A stretch of DNA of 38,592 nucleotides from Fibrobacter sp. (GCA_012728995.1 JAAYEB010000006.1:1-38592); one strand, 5' to 3'; numbered from the stretch's first letter, positions 7,916 to 18,499 are shown. Translations and numbers: made by a program. Notes: generated from the sequence alone by a model not told the origin.

Positions 7916-9069
7916 ATCAAACAGTTATTTTAATAACCGAAATCGTATTCTGGATTTCAATATTTTTAATTGGTTATTCTTACTTTTTATATCCTCTTAC
8001 TCTGATTATTATTGAAAAAAAGTTCAGAAAGCCAGTAAAACAAGATAAAAACTATTATCCCAGCATCGGTGTTTTAGTTCCGGCATATAATGAAGAAAAA
8101 GTAATAGCTAAAAAAATTCAGAATATTTTATCAATCGATTATCCTTCTGATAAGCTTGAAATATGGGTTGGTTCCGATAATTCGAGTGACAAAACTGATG
8201 AAATCGTATGCAGCTATAATGATAAAAGAATAAAACTATGGGTATCTGCCGACAGAGTCGGTAAAACCGGTATTCTTAACAGAATCGCCACATTAATTGA
8301 AACAGATATAATATTGTTCACTGATGCCAATACTTTTCATAATCCTGATTGTCTTAAGGCGATTGCCAGAAATTTCGCTGATCCGCTAATAGGAGGTGTT
8401 GCTGGCCATATTAAACATGTTTCAGAGAAGATTGAAGAATTCGGTGAAAATATTTACAGAAAATTTGAATCAAAACAAAAATATATTGAAGGCAGTTTGC
8501 ACAGTACTATTTCGGCGTTTGGTGGATTTTATGCAATACGGAAAGAACTATTCAGTCCAATTCCTGATAACGCATACTCAAATGATGATGTCTTGATACC
8601 CATGAACGTTATCCGCAAGGGTTACAGGGTCATATATGAGCCAGAAGCTGTTTCGCAGGAAGATATGACAGGTGATGTTTCAAGGGAGTTTTTAAGGCGT
8701 GTAAGAATCGGGGCCGGAAATTTTCAGGCTTTTTTCTGGTTGCTTGATTTCTTGAATCCATTTATCGGATGGCCATCATTCTGTTATATCTCCCATAAGG
8801 TGACAAGATGGTTTTCACCTTTTTTCCTTCTTTTTGCTTATATTAGTTGTGGATTACTTTTTTACTATAAACCTGTAGACATGTATAGAATGATCTTTGC
8901 CGCAGGGTCAATAATACTGTTGAGCGGATGCCTTTTCAAAGTAATCCCGTTAAGAATTACCCGTCATATCTATTATTTTCTTGTGATGAATGTTGCGTTA
9001 ACCCTGGGTTTTTTCAGGTATTTAAAAGGTATAGAATCTGCTGCATGGTCTCGAACTGAACGAACATAA
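7912..9069 (+). CDS. Membrane glycosyltransferase family 2
   Basis: The 385-residue protein has an N-terminal membrane helix (about 8-30), a GT-A domain beginning SIGVLVPAYNEEKVIAKKI with the DxD-like TDANTF motif near residue 137, and an acceptor/product region QEDMTGDVSREFLRR followed by RIGAGNFQAF. Two or three membrane helices fill the last ~110 residues. This layout is that of processive or polyprenyl-linked GT2 enzymes. Its ATG overlaps the stop of the radical-SAM gene, indicating translational coupling. It probably adds a sugar to an envelope lipid or polymer; donor and acceptor are unknown. Confidence 0.9.
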   Translation: MNQTVILITEIVFWISIFLIGYSYFLYPLTLIIIEKKFRKPVKQDKNYYPSIGVLVPAYNEEKVIAKKIQNILSIDYPSDKLEIWVGSDNSSDKTDEIVCSYNDKRIKLWVSADRVGKTGILNRIATLIETDIILFTDANTFHNPDCLKAIARNFADPLIGGVAGHIKHVSEKIEEFGENIYRKFESKQKYIEGSLHSTISAFGGFYAIRKELFSPIPDNAYSNDDVLIPMNVIRKGYRVIYEPEAVSQEDMTGDVSREFLRRVRIGAGNFQAFFWLLDFLNPFIGWPSFCYISHKVTRWFSPFFLLFAYISCGLLFYYKPVDMYRMIFAAGSIILLSGCLFKVIPLRITRHIYYFLVMNVALTLGFFRYLKGIESAAWSRTERT

Positions 9070-9259
9070 TCTGGGCTGAATTGAGAGAGATTATACAAGT
9101 TTTGCTAATTTTTGGTGGATTTGATGAGGCTCCCTTATGTAGCAAATAATGAATCATTCAAATCACATATACCATATCGTTAGATCGGTTTTTAATTATA
9201 TACAGATAATACCTGATCCTGGTTTTTTGTACAGGCATGGTTTATAAAATATGGTCATT

Positions 9260-9291
9260 AAAGAAACCGGCCGTTAGAGACCGGTTTCTTT
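9260..9291 (-). terminator. Strong bidirectional terminator after groEL
   Basis: AAAGAAACCGG (9260-9270) and CCGGTTTCTTT (9281-9291) form a perfect 11-bp stem around a 10-nt loop. It lies 20 bases downstream of the groEL stop on the minus strand. The A/T flanks built into the stem mean it can act in both directions, so it may also end the plus-strand glycosyltransferase unit. Confidence 0.85.
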
Positions 9292-9311
9292 GAGAGTTGA
9301 TTATTTGGTCA

Positions 9312-10952
<1,641 letters not shown>

Positions 10953-11013
10953 TTACTCCTTTTCAAATGCAGATGATTTACGTTAGTTGTAACGAAACGA
11001 TAAAGACAAGATA

Positions 11014-11298
11014 TTATAAAACAGCAAGAACATCACTTTCACGTACAATAAGATAGTCATTACCATCAATAGAGATATCAGTTCCCGAGTATTTTCCAAA
11101 TAAGACTTTATCACCTTTTTTGAGACTCATTTCTATCTTTTGTCCTTTTTCATTTGTTTTTCCCGGGCCAACTTCAACAACTTCTCCTTTCTGAGGTTTT
11201 TCTTTTGCTGCATCGGGAATAATAATACCGCCAGCACTCTTTTCCTCAGCTTCCATGGGTTGGATTATTACACGATCTTCAAGTGGCTTTACGTTCAT
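11014..11298 (-). CDS. groES: Co-chaperonin GroES
   Basis: The frame is open further upstream, but the start at 11298 gives the standard N-terminus [20 protein letters not shown] and has GGAGG at 11304-11308 five bases before it. The 94-residue product contains the mobile loop ([17 protein letters not shown]) and the conserved [12 protein letters not shown] segment near the C-terminus. It caps the GroEL ring. No CIRCE element (GCACTC-N9-GAGTGC) is present upstream, so HrcA control of the usual kind is not supported. Confidence 0.98.
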   Translation of the reverse strand: MNVKPLEDRVIIQPMEAEEKSAGGIIIPDAAKEKPQKGEVVEVGPGKTNEKGQKIEMSLKKGDKVLFGKYSGTDISIDGNDYLIVRESDVLAVL

Positions 11299-11599
11299 AT
11301 AAACCTCCATTAAAAAGATTTGGTAAATAGGATTGATCAGATTTGGCAAGTCTTTTAGCAAATAACATGCCTATAATTACTGGCATGAAAAACAGAACAG
11401 TAAAATGAGTTTTATTTACCCAAAGAACTATTTTTTGCTGAATTGTTAAAAAATGTTTGTTTAACAATGAAACAGTTGTTTCGTTATAAAACATCGATTC
11501 GTTGTTGCAATGAAAAAAATAGTGCAGTCTCTTTTGATTACTGTACCAGAGTTTTTACCAGGTGCTGCAAAAAAGATCTGCATGAAAGGATTGTTTAAT
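11299..11599. other. groES upstream region, 301 bp, no gene seen
   Basis: This AT-rich spacer between groES and the upstream glycosyltransferase stop has no convincing open frame. It should carry the groESL promoter on the minus strand. I see no good sigma-70 pair, no sigma-32 box and no CIRCE. It contains an inverted repeat at 11366-11387 and a small hairpin GAAAC-AGTT-GTTTC at about 11468-11481. Confidence 0.5.
11366..11387. promoter_or_regulatory. Inverted repeat upstream of groES
   Basis: CATGCC (11366-11371) and GGCATG (11382-11387) are perfect inverted 6-mers separated by 10 AT-rich bases, 68 bases upstream of the groES start. The arm spacing fits a dimeric regulator. It is the only dyad I see in the region where a heat-shock operator would be expected. 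The binding protein is unknown and the site could be chance. Confidence 0.3.
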
Positions 11600-12358
11600 T
11601 CAAGTAATGGTAACTTGAGGGACTCTTCCGCGCAAATCGAAATTTTCAAAAGGTATACGTTTTGAAAGATCTGGAGTATCCTGTGTGCAGGAAGCAGGAA
11701 GCATGTCTTTGTATTTGGTTAAAAAATGTGAAGCATATTTTTTCCAGGAAATATCAAAAGAGCCTCCCGAAAGGTGTTTTACCAAAATATCCCAGGTAAC
11801 TATCAGTTTATGACTTTTTCGTATTTGCATACAGATATCAAGATCGTAAAAATGGAATCCGTCAAAATTTATTTCATCAAATTGGATTTTTTCAAAAAGA
11901 CTTTTTCGTATTGCAAAAAAAAGTCCATCAACAGCAACTACCTCTGAATCACTGCGATCCTGATTGAAAACGGTTAAGTTATAAACGGAACCATTATTTA
12001 GTTCATGAATGACATGTCCACGAATGAAGGGGCGGCCTGCAAGAACCCATGCCGGATTATCAGGAAAAATATACTGTGTTCCCGCAACACCAACCAGACC
12101 GGTTGCAGGGTCATTAAATTTTGATTCCAGTACTTTACCCCAGTTTTCTTCCATGAAGAATACATCTTCATGCATAAAAACCAGGATATTACCCGATGCA
12201 TTACCGACACCAGCATTATATGCACTGCAAAGATTGTAAGTATTATTCCTGTTGTCGATTTTCAGATATTCGAACGGTGCACCAATTGTTTTGGCAATAT
12301 TTCTTTGGTGAATATTCCACGATGGATTTTTGCGCGAACAGACAATAATACTGATCAT
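11600..12358 (-). CDS. Glycosyltransferase, GT2-like (Glyco_tranf_2_5 type)
   Basis: The 252-residue protein starts MISIIVCSRKNP, has the donor-site region YNAGVGNASGNILVFMHEDV with HED in place of a classic DxD, and a second conserved part (VDGLFFAIRKSLF, then FHFYDLDICMQI). These match small soluble GT-A glycosyltransferases of the Pfam Glyco_tranf_2_5 group as I recall it. No membrane segment is present. It stands alone between nifU and groES on the minus strand and lacks a strong ribosome binding site. The sugar and acceptor are unknown, though surface polysaccharide or protein glycosylation are usual roles. Confidence 0.8.
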   Translation of the reverse strand: MISIIVCSRKNPSWNIHQRNIAKTIGAPFEYLKIDNRNNTYNLCSAYNAGVGNASGNILVFMHEDVFFMEENWGKVLESKFNDPATGLVGVAGTQYIFPDNPAWVLAGRPFIRGHVIHELNNGSVYNLTVFNQDRSDSEVVAVDGLFFAIRKSLFEKIQFDEINFDGFHFYDLDICMQIRKSHKLIVTWDILVKHLSGGSFDISWKKYASHFLTKYKDMLPASCTQDTPDLSKRIPFENFDLRGRVPQVTIT

Positions 12359-12434
12359 TTAAAACACTTTCGAAAAGTAGACCATAATTATAAAATGATG
12401 AATAATGGTGGTCAATAGTCGAAATCGATCTGTA

Positions 12435-13283
12435 TTATTCCTGTTCGGATAATTTGACAAACAATTGATCCGAAACTGCCTCATGAAGTTTCTTTTCAAC
12501 AACAGATTTTAAAGTTAATCCGGAAAAAGCACATCCCATGCAATGACCTTTAAATTTAATAAATACATCATTGCCGTCAACATCAACAAGTTCACAGCTT
12601 CCTCCATCTTGAGTCAGTATTGGATTGATATCAGTTGTGATTACTTCACGGATCCTATCAATTTTCTGTAATGTTGTTAGTCGCGGTGAACTTTTGATTT
12701 TTCCGCCGCTTTTGTTTCCATGAATTTTATCCAGTATTTTCTGGATTTCTCCATGGCATCCTCCGCATGCACCACCGGCCTTGGTGAAGTTTGTGACTTC
12801 TTCAATTGTGTTCAGTCCATTTTCCCGAATAGCTTTTTCGATTGTTTTGTCGGTTACGCCGAAGCAGGTGCAAATAATTTTTCCTTCAACCTGATCTTTT
12901 ACTGGTATTTCGCCACCTGTTTCATAGAATTTTATTGCAGCTTCAAGAGCTTCCTGGCCCATTACACTACAATGCATTTTTTCTTTTGGTAATCCACCCA
13001 GTGCTTCAGCTATATCTTTATTGGATATTTTCTTTATATCATCAAGCGTTTTACCTTTGCACATTTCTGTCAGGACAGAAGCTGATGCGATAGCACTTCC
13101 ACAGCCGAATGTTTTAAAACGGATGTCGGAGACTCTACCATTTTCATCGAGTTTGAAAGTAAGACGAAGAGCATCTCCACAAGTAAGATTTCCGATTTCC
13201 CCAAATCCATCCGGATGCTGGATTTCTCCAACATTACGGGGATTGAGATAGTGATCACGTACTTTATCGGTATAATTCCACAT
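12435..13283 (-). CDS. nifU: NifU, three-domain Fe-S cluster scaffold
   Basis: The 282-residue protein has all three NifU domains. IscU-like domain: Cys35, Asp37, Cys61 and Cys105. Central BFD-like [2Fe-2S] domain: Cys138, Cys140, Cys173 and Cys176. C-terminal NFU domain: Cys248 and Cys251 in CMGC. It assembles Fe-S clusters from sulfide delivered by a cysteine desulfurase and passes them to apo-proteins. No nifS or nitrogenase gene is adjacent, so it is probably the general housekeeping scaffold, as in epsilonproteobacteria such as Helicobacter. Likely clients in this window are aconitase and the two radical-SAM enzymes. AGGAG precedes ATG 13283, and a sigma-70-like promoter lies just upstream. 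Confidence 0.96.
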   Translation of the reverse strand: MWNYTDKVRDHYLNPRNVGEIQHPDGFGEIGNLTCGDALRLTFKLDENGRVSDIRFKTFGCGSAIASASVLTEMCKGKTLDDIKKISNKDIAEALGGLPKEKMHCSVMGQEALEAAIKFYETGGEIPVKDQVEGKIICTCFGVTDKTIEKAIRENGLNTIEEVTNFTKAGGACGGCHGEIQKILDKIHGNKSGGKIKSSPRLTTLQKIDRIREVITTDINPILTQDGGSCELVDVDGNDVFIKFKGHCMGCAFSGLTLKSVVEKKLHEAVSDQLFVKLSEQE

Positions 13284-13315
13284 AATGTTTTATCTCCTAT
13301 AAATAATACCTGGTT

Positions 13316-13345
13316 ATTATCTGAATAGAGACGATTAAATATCAA
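13316..13345 (-). promoter_or_regulatory. nifU promoter with overlapping dyad
   Basis: On the minus strand TTGATA (13340-13345) and GATAAT (13316-13321) are separated by 18 bases; each matches the sigma-70 consensus at five of six positions. The start point would be near 13309. An imperfect dyad (ATAATACC, one base, then GGTTATTAT, 13303-13320) covers the -10 and start point, where a repressor of the Rrf2/IscR kind could bind. The promoter is plausible; the operator is a guess. Confidence 0.45.
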
Positions 13346-13529
13346 TACGTATACTGAATCAGTTTGATATACAAACGACAGGCATGGCACAATTGCTTAA
13401 CATTTTTGGTAGTGTTTAAGTTTGATAATTGCATATCATTTTCACGCCAGTTTTCGTTTTTTTATTTGCACGGTATTCTGTGACTGGTTGTATCGCAGAA
13501 TCGTGTAAATTAATCATCACTATTGAGCT

Positions 13530-14585
13530 TTAACTCAGTAATTTTTCTTCAGCAACATTTTCAATATTTAATTTAGTCTTAAATATGTATTCGAATTTAT
13601 CGAGAATTTTATTCACTGGTTCAGTATCAAAAGGAATTCTTCCGGCAGCAACCCTTGAATGACCGCCGCCGCTTCCATCAAAAGCCCTTGCAATATTTTC
13701 TGCAATTGTTCCTGCAGAATCGGAATTTTTAGAACGAATTGAGTAAAAAATCTGATTTTTAAATATACCTGAACAGATCATCCATTCAAGTTTCTCCAGA
13801 CTGTGGAACAAATCAGCCATTTCGGCAATATAATCAGGAGTAGTTACATTTCCCAGGTGTGTGTATCCAACATCATTATAGCTGACAGCCGATTCTGCAG
13901 CACGGTGAATTATTTTAAAGAATTCAACATCACGATCGGGATTTTCAATTTTAGAAAGCAGCTTGTGTTCCATGATGTCGAAAAGAAATTTATAGCAATC
14001 AAGATCATCCTGAGAGACTTCACGACGCATATCGCCGGTATCTGTTTTTATGCCATAAAACAGTGCTGTCGCAAGTTTTGGTGAAATAGGACAATGTGCT
14101 TCAAGAAGATATTTTGTTACCAGTGTTGAAGTTGCACCGTAGTTTTTCCTTATATCATAAAAATAAGGTGCATCTGGAGGAGGGTCATTAGGGTGGTGAT
14201 CCATCACAGCATGTACTGGCACTTCTGGTGAGAGGGATACATTGCCTTTTCCGGGAAATGAGTCGACCAGAATAATTCTTTCAAAATCTTTTATTTCTGT
14301 GAGAACAAAAGGTACTGTCCGGATATTGAGGAATCGGATCATTGCTCTGTTTTCTGCCCTGCCAACAAATCCACCAAAGGAAATAACAGAGGATTTTATA
14401 CCCCAGAACGATAAAAGATGAAATATACCGAAAGCAGAAGCCAGGCAGTCCGGGTCCGGATAATCGTGTGTAAGAATAAGTACAGTTGATGCTGGTATAA
14501 TATGGTTTCGAAATGATTCCAGTTTTTCGGAAATATCACTGGAATTATGCTTTGGAACAGAATTTTTATTATTTGGTTCAGACAT
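13530..14585 (-). CDS. DHH-DHHA1 phosphoesterase (NrnA-like)
   Basis: The 351-residue protein has motif I THDYPDPDCLASA (His40, Asp44, Asp46), a second acidic motif (Asp108 in LVDSFPG), the signature DHH at 129-131, a later KTDTGD motif and the DHHA1 substrate motif GGGHSRVAAG near residue 310. The family includes nanoRNases, pAp phosphatases and c-di-AMP phosphodiesterases, all Mn2+-dependent cytosolic enzymes. Motif I has PDPDCLAS where most members have PDxDAxGS, so it belongs to a less-studied branch and the substrate is open. It is divergent from the metallophosphoesterase gene. Confidence 0.9.
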   Translation of the reverse strand: MSEPNNKNSVPKHNSSDISEKLESFRNHIIPASTVLILTHDYPDPDCLASAFGIFHLLSFWGIKSSVISFGGFVGRAENRAMIRFLNIRTVPFVLTEIKDFERIILVDSFPGKGNVSLSPEVPVHAVMDHHPNDPPPDAPYFYDIRKNYGATSTLVTKYLLEAHCPISPKLATALFYGIKTDTGDMRREVSQDDLDCYKFLFDIMEHKLLSKIENPDRDVEFFKIIHRAAESAVSYNDVGYTHLGNVTTPDYIAEMADLFHSLEKLEWMICSGIFKNQIFYSIRSKNSDSAGTIAENIARAFDGSGGGHSRVAAGRIPFDTEPVNKILDKFEYIFKTKLNIENVAEEKLLS

Positions 14586-14651
14586 TGTAGTTATTCATTA
14601 TTTTAGCTACAGTTCTTTTGAACTGAGAATATTGTATGATATTATATTTAT

Positions 14652-14680
14652 TTGTACCGAAAAATATAGCATAATATAAT
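14652..14680 (+). promoter_or_regulatory. Candidate promoter for the metallophosphoesterase gene
   Basis: A perfect -10 TATAAT (14675-14680) is preceded, 17 bases upstream, by TTGTAC (14652-14657), a weak -35 with three of six consensus bases. The start point would be near 14687, leaving a leader of about 48 bases before ATG 14735. The region is very AT-rich, so chance matches are possible. Confidence 0.4.
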
Positions 14681-14734
14681 ATATGATCCCTGCAGTTTAT
14701 TGTATATATAACAGGATTTGTAAGGTTTTTGAAT

Positions 14735-15466
14735 ATGCGATATGCGGTAATTTCTGATATACATGGAAATGCAGAAGCTCTTGAAGCAGTTTTGCGCGAT
14801 ATTGAAAAGCGCCCAATCGATTCAATTGTTTGTCTCGGGGATATCGTTGGGTATTATCCAGATCCGGAATTGTGCATTGAATTAATAAAGAAATATTCTG
14901 ATTTGTGTGTTGCCGGAAACCATGACTATGCTGCGATTGGAAAAATTGATACTCAGAACTTTACCTATTTTGCATTTGCTGCCATGGAATGGACCAAACA
15001 GAATATTTCAGAAAATGCCAAAAAATTTCTGGAAACACTTCCTTTAACAGTCGAAAAAGACAATATGTTTTTTACGCATTCATCTCCTTCAAATCCTCAG
15101 GATTGGGTTTATGTTTTTCCGGATTCTGAGGAAACAGTTTTTGAGGCATTTAACAGTCTTGTTTATCATATAAATTTTATTGGCCACACGCACTGGCCTT
15201 CTATAATGATACAGGAAAAGGATCGTATTATTCTTCATTCTGAGCATAGCATAAAGCTTAATGAGAATAATTATTATCTTATTAATGTAGGAAGTGTAGG
15301 GCAGCCAAGAGATTTTGATTCAAGATCCTGTTATGCAATCTACGATTCGGATTCAAAAGAGTTATCGTTAACAAGAGTCGTTTATGATTACACGGTTACC
15401 CAGAAGAAAATTAAAGACAATCATCTTCCTTTGTTTCTTGCTGAAAGGCTTAAACGGGGCAGATAG
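14735..15466 (+). CDS. Calcineurin-like metallophosphoesterase
   Basis: The ATG at 14735 is preferred over an in-frame TTG six bases earlier because TAAGG lies nine bases upstream and the product then begins MRYAVISDIHGN. All metallophosphoesterase motifs are present: DIHGN (Asp8, His10), GDIVGY, GNHDYA, a TH dyad and GHTH. The 243 residues match the YfcE/MJ0936-like single-domain subfamily of two-metal phosphodiesterases or phosphatases. The natural substrate is unknown. It is divergent from another phosphoesterase gene of the DHH family and convergent with the Ca2+ ATPase gene. Confidence 0.92.
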   Translation: MRYAVISDIHGNAEALEAVLRDIEKRPIDSIVCLGDIVGYYPDPELCIELIKKYSDLCVAGNHDYAAIGKIDTQNFTYFAFAAMEWTKQNISENAKKFLETLPLTVEKDNMFFTHSSPSNPQDWVYVFPDSEETVFEAFNSLVYHINFIGHTHWPSIMIQEKDRIILHSEHSIKLNENNYYLINVGSVGQPRDFDSRSCYAIYDSDSKELSLTRVVYDYTVTQKKIKDNHLPLFLAERLKRGR

Positions 15467-15555
15467 TTAAAAGCAAAACCGTGTTGATTCTTTTCTGATT
15501 CCAACAGTTTGAAAAAGAGGGCATTTAACTTATACATTTGCAATGATAAGTTTTT

Positions 15556-18249
15556 TTACAGAATCAGTTTTCTGGACAATTTATATATCTGACCTGCCAC
15601 CAGAGGTATCAGACTGGTAATCAGAATCAAAAACCATCCAGATAATCCAGGATCATGTGTACCAAGTGCATCAGATAGCCCTGGCAGATAAACGGCAATA
15701 AACAGAAGTATACTCCCCAAAAGCAGTGTGCCCCACAGGAATCGGTTTCTGGTAATTTCATTGAGAAAAATACCGGAATCATTCTGCCGCATGTTGAAAA
15801 CATGCCATAACCGGGCAAAACCCAGAGAAATAAAGGAGACAGTGTTTGCCTGGTTGTGTGTAAATCCAAGAATTTGTTCAGCAAGAAAATATGCTGTAAG
15901 GATTGTAGCACCAATAATCAGCCCATATATTATAATGGTAATCCAGCTTCGAATTGTCAATATTGATTCCTCAGGATCACGAGGTGGTCGATTCATAAGG
16001 TTTTGCGCACCTTTCCCCATACCCAGTGCCAGTGCCGGGAAAGTATCATTTACTGCGTTAATGTAAAGAATTTGTAATGGTAAGAGAGGAATGGGAAAAC
16101 CGGAAATTGCAGTTATTCCCACAGCCATAATCTCTCCAGTATTTCCGGAGAGCAAATAGATGGTAAAGGCCCTGATGTTAGTGAAAATGGCTCTTCCCTG
16201 CTCGACAGCTGCTACAATTGTTGAAAAGGCATCATCCCGGAGTACCATATCTGCAGCCTCTTTTGCTACATCCGTTCCACGGCAGCCCATTGCAATTCCA
16301 ATATCTGCTTTTTCGAGAGCAGGTGCATCGTTTACACCATCACCTGTCATTGCTACAACTTTGTTGTTGCGGCGATGCAGATCAATCAGATTAAGTTTTT
16401 GCTGCGGACTCACTCGTGATAGAATCGCGGCCCTAATAACTTTTTCTCTTTCCTGCTGTGACATTTTGTCTGGTTCGCGAATCTGATTTCCCTCTAAGAC
16501 AGATCCGTTTTCTGCATTCAAAAGACCTACTGCTTTTCCGACATTGCGAGCGGTTATTGACTGATCGCCAGTAACCATAACTACCCGTATACCCGCTTTC
16601 TGGCATTTACGGAGTGCCGGGCGAACAGACTGGCGAGGTGGATCGACAAGTCCTATTATGCCAATAAATGTAAGATTGTCGTATGGGTCTACATTGATAT
16701 CGTTAACAAACTTTTCTGCAAGAGCAAGTATCCGGAACCCTTCATTGGCAAGATTATCTGAATTTTGTTTCCACTTAAACACTAAATTGCCAGACATTGA
16801 AGTAGTTTTATCATTACTAATGATTTTGCTACATTTCTGCAAAACAGTTGAAGTGGCACCTTTTACTGCAACACGATACTGATTGTTTTTCAATTCATGA
16901 AATGTGGCCATCATTTTAATTTCCGGGTCAAACGCTTCTTCTTTTACTCTTTTTTGTCTTCTGTTTAATTCTTCGAATGGTATTTGAGCTTTTTCTCCGG
17001 CAATCAACAGTGCGATCTCCATTGGATCTCCTGAGACCTCAAGTTTTTCCAGATTATCCAGTTCTGCATCATTGCATAATATCCCGATTTCAAGCGCAGT
17101 TACAAGGTTATAGTCTGATAAGGGATTGATTGTTTCACCGTTTTTCATGAAAAATCCTTTTGCAGTAAGCCCTTCACCAGATATTTCATAGTCACCAACA
17201 GGCAAAATGACACGTTTCAATGTCATCTGGTTTTCAGTAAGGGTACCGGTTTTATCTGTACAGATTACACTTGTAGCACCCAGTGTTTCAACGGCTGCCA
17301 ATTTTCTGATTAAAGCATTACGTTTTGCCATACGCCACATTCCTCGTGCAAGTGCTGCGGTTGCAACAATGGGTAAACCTTCAGGAACGGCTGCCACTGC
17401 AAGCGCAATAGCAATTTCGATCATCATTCTAAGATTCCGTCCTGCAGCAATTCCTGAAACAGCTACAATAAGCGCAACAGCAAGAGTAAGCCAGACAAGC
17501 CATTTTCCGAGTTGGTCGAGTCTTCTTTCCAGGGGAGTTGTTTGTTTTTGAGCCCCTGCTTCCTGTGCCAGGGTAGAGATAATACCAAGTTCAGTATTCA
17601 TTCCAGTAGCTACAACAACACCTGCTGCAGTTCCCCGTGTTAAAGAGGTTCCTTTATATAACATGTTTTTACGTTCTGCCAGTGGAAGTTCATGGTTATA
17701 GATTGGAGTTGTTGTTTTTGAAACTGGTACGGATTCTCCTGTGAGTGAAGATTCATTTACCTGAACTTTTGAAGCTTGAATCAGTCGGCAGTCGGCAGGA
17801 ACTAAATTTCCACTTTCCAGTGTAATAATGTCGCCAGGAACAACCTTTTGAGATGGTATGTTTTTTTCATCGCTGTCCCGAAAAACCCTTGCTGGTGTCC
17901 TGCTTAATTTCTGTAATGCTTCCATTGAGCGTACTGCCCTCAGTTCACTGAAAAAGCCTACACTCGTATTGATTAAGATCGCTATCATCACTGCAGTCCC
18001 TTCCATCCATTCCTTCATTACAAAAGATAAAATCCCAGCAATTGCAAGTACTGCGATGATAATACTTTTAAACTGTTCGATGAATATGCTCCATGTGCTT
18101 TTGGACTGGGTCTGGCTGATCTGGTTGTGTCCATATTGCTGTAATCTTTTTTGTGCTTCGTTTTCAGAAAGACCGGTTTTACTTGAAACGTTGAACTTTT
18201 TCAGGATTTCATTTTCATTCTGTGCCCAGAAAGGTTTTGTTTCAGACAT
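15556..18249 (-). CDS. P-type Ca2+-transporting ATPase (P2A, SERCA/LMCA1-like)
   Basis: The start at 18249 (MSETKPFW) is chosen over an open extension to 18303 because GGAGA sits nine bases upstream; it gives 897 residues. Motifs in order: actuator TGES 170-173, M4 PEGLP 289-293 (Glu290), phosphorylation site DKTGT (Asp332), KGAT 463-466, TGD 560-562 and TGDGVNDAP 635-643. The ion-site residues of M5 and M6 match SERCA: Asn703, Glu706, Asn731 and Asp735. In M8, Arg813 replaces the SERCA site I Glu, as reported for Listeria LMCA1, which carries one Ca2+ per ATP. It probably exports Ca2+ from the cytosol. Confidence 0.93.
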   Translation of the reverse strand: MSETKPFWAQNENEILKKFNVSSKTGLSENEAQKRLQQYGHNQISQTQSKSTWSIFIEQFKSIIIAVLAIAGILSFVMKEWMEGTAVMIAILINTSVGFFSELRAVRSMEALQKLSRTPARVFRDSDEKNIPSQKVVPGDIITLESGNLVPADCRLIQASKVQVNESSLTGESVPVSKTTTPIYNHELPLAERKNMLYKGTSLTRGTAAGVVVATGMNTELGIISTLAQEAGAQKQTTPLERRLDQLGKWLVWLTLAVALIVAVSGIAAGRNLRMMIEIAIALAVAAVPEGLPIVATAALARGMWRMAKRNALIRKLAAVETLGATSVICTDKTGTLTENQMTLKRVILPVGDYEISGEGLTAKGFFMKNGETINPLSDYNLVTALEIGILCNDAELDNLEKLEVSGDPMEIALLIAGEKAQIPFEELNRRQKRVKEEAFDPEIKMMATFHELKNNQYRVAVKGATSTVLQKCSKIISNDKTTSMSGNLVFKWKQNSDNLANEGFRILALAEKFVNDINVDPYDNLTFIGIIGLVDPPRQSVRPALRKCQKAGIRVVMVTGDQSITARNVGKAVGLLNAENGSVLEGNQIREPDKMSQQEREKVIRAAILSRVSPQQKLNLIDLHRRNNKVVAMTGDGVNDAPALEKADIGIAMGCRGTDVAKEAADMVLRDDAFSTIVAAVEQGRAIFTNIRAFTIYLLSGNTGEIMAVGITAISGFPIPLLPLQILYINAVNDTFPALALGMGKGAQNLMNRPPRDPEESILTIRSWITIIIYGLIIGATILTAYFLAEQILGFTHNQANTVSFISLGFARLWHVFNMRQNDSGIFLNEITRNRFLWGTLLLGSILLFIAVYLPGLSDALGTHDPGLSGWFLILITSLIPLVAGQIYKLSRKLIL

Positions 18250-18499
18250 GTACTGTCTCCAGTATAAAATCGTTTTCCCATTTTGTAGCAATAATCGTAC
18301 CAAAATCTTCGTTTTTAGTCTCTAGAGCGAATCATGGGAAAATGGAAATCATAATCTGTTATTTTGTTAAAAATTACCCGATATTGCTGATATTAAGTAT
18401 TTTTCTATAAAGAACAATAAACCAGTATCAGATTTCAGAATCGTGCCGGTTAAATTTTATCTCATACCTGAATAGTCAAAGGTCATATTTGTAACTGAA

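Noticed and set aside
9149-9250. 33-codon plus-strand ORF after the GT2 gene
   Set aside because: No ribosome binding site and no recognisable composition.
14586-14734. Palindromic AT tract as a replication origin or operator
   Set aside because: It is simple TA-rich sequence in a divergent promoter region with no DnaA-box cluster.
17858-18325. Plus-strand ORF of 155 codons opposite the Ca2+ ATPase
   Set aside because: Antisense shadow of a clearly recognised gene.
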